From: Candidatus Zixiibacteriota bacterium
GTDB taxonomy: Bacteria; Zixibacteria; MSB-5A5; UBA10806
DNA length: 5,723 bases
Assembly (NCBI GenBank): GCA_003520965.1
Contig: DOTU01000139.1
Location: 1 to 5,723 of the forward strand
Direction of reading: 5' to 3'
Each line of letters starts with the position of its first letter. Within the stretch, counting starts at the first letter, position 1. A program made the translations under genes and the position numbers. Under the pieces are notes generated by a model. That model made no database searches. It had not been told where the DNA came from and saw only the letters and a list, made by a program, of their open reading frames with translations. Shown in pieces: positions 3,992 to 5,723 of this stretch.

Positions 3992-5723
3992 ATGAAGAGA
4001 TTTTTTATCACCAGCGCAACAATACTGGCGCTAGTAGCATTTTTAACAAATTCGGCCGTAAGCGGCCCGAGCGTTGACGCCAGGAAAACTGCCTCCGAAC
4101 AGTTTTCGACCGCTTACCCTCAGGTACAACTGTACCATACCGGTACTCAGATAACCCATATTTACGGGCATGTCTTTGGCACCGGCAGCAGCCCGGAGGA
4201 TGCTGCTGAGCAGTTCCGGCAGCAATATGCTCCCATCCTCGGAGTTGACCCCAGCGAGCTTCACCCGACCAGCTTTGTAATAAGCAGCGGAAATACGCAG
4301 GGAGTCATGTATGAAAATGGAAGATATAAGTTTACTCTTGTTTACTATTCGCAGTACAAGGATGGAATTCCGGTATATAAAGCAGATCTCAGGCTGTTGG
4401 TGCGAAACGAAGCCGGTTATCCGCTGGTGCTGGCATCATCGGCGATAAAGGATCTTGGTGATTTTTCGGTTGATGCCAGTAAGGCCTCGATCGATCCCAG
4501 GTCCGCGCAAGCTACTTTTGCGATTAAGAATCCGCAATATATTAAGTTTGGAGAACCCCGACAGGTAATCTGGGCTGGTACAGATGAAGCGGTTACTCCT
4601 GCTTTTGGAATCGAGTTTATGGCCGATGACGGCAACGACCCGACGGTATTGAGAGATCGCGTTATCATCGATCCGATAACGGCGGAAATAATTTACCAGG
4701 AAAGTATGGTAACCGATGTTAATGTCACCGGTCAGGTAACCGGTTTGGGTACACAAGGGTTTTTAGCCGAACAATGCGGAAGTGAAATTTCCAGGCCCCT
4801 TCCCTACGCTACAGCCTCAATAATCGGCGGCAACAGCGCCTATGCCGACTCAAACGGTAATTTTACTATCACCAACAGCGGAAGCACCGCGGTTACCGTA
4901 TGGTCAAGGGTGAAGGGACATTGGTTTATTGCCAATAATCAGCAAGGCGCCAGTGATTCATTGGCGATGTCGGTAACACCTCCCGGCCCGGCTAATTTCG
5001 TTCATAACGCCGCTAATACCGAATATAAGCGGGCTGAGGTGAATGCTTATTTACATGCTAATATAGTCCGCGATTTTACGTTGCATTACAATCCCACATA
5101 TCCGACAATCTATAGCCAAACTAATTTTCCTCTTCATTGCAATGACAACACCGGCTATTGTCCCGGTAACGCCTGGTATGATGGAATATCGCTGACCTTC
5201 TGCCTGGCTTCGAGTCCCTATCCGAATACAGCTTTCTCAACTGTAGTGCATCACGAATATGGCCACCATCTTGTTGAATGTGCCGGAAGCGGCCAGGATC
5301 AATATGGCGAGGGAATGGGCGATGTCATGGGGCTTCTGATTACCGATGACCCGGGCACCGGATATGGTTTCTTCGGATCATGTAGCGAACCTCTGCGCTC
5401 TGCGGATAATACCCTACAGTATCCATGTTCCGGCGAGGTTCACGCTTGCGCTCCGCTTATGTCCGGCTGCGTTTGGAGCATCAGGAATCAATTGATTGTG
5501 AGCAATCCGACTACTTACATGAATATTCTAGCCAATTTGGCTATCAATGCAATGCTTGTTCATACGGGCGGCACAATCACGCCTCAGATTGCAATCGATT
5601 ATTTGACTTTGGATGACGATGATGGCAATATCGATAACGGTACGCCACATCATTCCGAAATTTGCACCGGTTTCTCAGCGCATAACATGGATTGTCCGGC
5701 GTTGATTCTAATGACCTTCAGCT
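3992..5723 (+). CDS. Secreted zinc metalloprotease, gluzincin (thermolysin/fungalysin-like), 3' end outside window
   Basis: The frame from ATG 3992 stays open to the window edge (577 codons, no stop). GGAG at 3982-3985 is six bases upstream. Residues 1 to about 24 are a signal peptide (MKRFF, hydrophobic core, NSAVSG). Residues about 35-155 resemble a fungalysin/thermolysin propeptide domain (ITHIYGHVFG, GIPVYKADLRLLV); about 175-240 resemble a PepSY segment (PAFGIEF...VIIDPITAEII). Residues about 244-328 look like a carboxypeptidase-regulatory beta-sandwich (TGQVTG, YADSNGNFTI). The catalytic domain follows: HEYGHH gives zinc ligands His421 and His425 and catalytic Glu422, with Glu440 in YGEGMGD as likely third ligand. 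DNGTPHH (548-554) parallels thermolysin DNGGVH, making His553 a candidate transition-state residue. Several Cys suggest disulfides and an extracytoplasmic location. It is probably made as an inactive precursor. By analogy with its neighbours a C-terminal dockerin may lie beyond the edge; this cannot be seen. Protease identity is firm; family M36-like is likely; substrate is unknown. Confidence 0.9.
   Translation, partial: MKRFFITSATILALVAFLTNSAVSGPSVDARKTASEQFSTAYPQVQLYHTGTQITHIYGHVFGTGSSPEDAAEQFRQQYAPILGVDPSELHPTSFVISSGNTQGVMYENGRYKFTLVYYSQYKDGIPVYKADLRLLVRNEAGYPLVLASSAIKDLGDFSVDASKASIDPRSAQATFAIKNPQYIKFGEPRQVIWAGTDEAVTPAFGIEFMADDGNDPTVLRDRVIIDPITAEIIYQESMVTDVNVTGQVTGLGTQGFLAEQCGSEISRPLPYATASIIGGNSAYADSNGNFTITNSGSTAVTVWSRVKGHWFIANNQQGASDSLAMSVTPPGPANFVHNAANTEYKRAEVNAYLHANIVRDFTLHYNPTYPTIYSQTNFPLHCNDNTGYCPGNAWYDGISLTFCLASSPYPNTAFSTVVHHEYGHHLVECAGSGQDQYGEGMGDVMGLLITDDPGTGYGFFGSCSEPLRSADNTLQYPCSGEVHACAPLMSGCVWSIRNQLIVSNPTTYMNILANLAINAMLVHTGGTITPQIAIDYLTLDDDDGNIDNGTPHHSEICTGFSAHNMDCPALILMTFS

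Noticed and set aside
5425..5616. 63-codon ORF on the + strand within the protease gene
   Set aside because: It lies in another frame inside the catalytic domain coding sequence, whose own frame has clear motifs on both sides (HEYGHH and DNGTPHH).

Overview
The window looks like chromosomal DNA of an uncultured diderm (Gram-negative-type) bacterium, most plausibly of the Fibrobacteres-Chlorobi-Bacteroidetes superphylum or a neighbouring candidate phylum such as Zixibacteria. This is an inference. It rests on a large AsmA-like envelope protein of the type common in Bacteroidetes relatives, and on secreted proteins ending in a paired dockerin-type repeat with a GLDVT...YFKGG core, a Cys-rich linker and a CPSCPP tail, which I associate from memory with Zixibacteria-like genomes. 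No marker gene is present, so the taxonomy is tentative.

Layout, all on the + strand. (1) 1-1980: 3' part of a long AsmA-like gene whose start lies before the window, followed by a good intrinsic terminator at 2005-2040. (2) 2041-2285: non-coding region with a perfect-consensus sigma70-type promoter (TTGACA, 16 bp, TATAAT) and two small dyads at the promoter. (3) 2286-2888 and 2898-3482: a tandem pair of paralogous small secreted proteins, 9 nt apart. Each has a signal peptide, a carboxypeptidase-regulatory-like beta-sandwich and two dockerin-type calcium-loop repeats. (4) 3483-3991: about 500 bases without a convincing gene. It holds a hairpin, a second strong promoter (TTGACA, 17 bp, TATTAT at 3748-3776) and a doubtful 60-codon ORF. 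(5) 3992 to the window end: a secreted zinc metalloprotease (gluzincin type, HEYGHH motif) with propeptide-like and regulatory-like domains. It is open at the right edge, so its C-terminus is not visible.

Three of the four genes encode exported proteins. The pair at 2286-3482 forms a two-gene operon; the protease has its own promoter. A reasonable but unproven reading is a small secretome cluster in which dockerin-tagged non-catalytic proteins and a secreted protease act outside the inner membrane, perhaps held on a common cohesin-type partner. The upstream AsmA-like gene is separated by a terminator and is probably unrelated. The most notable sequence-level signal is mosaic evolution of the paired dockerin genes: synonymous codons are shared between repeats inside each gene, while the linker between the repeats is shared between genes.
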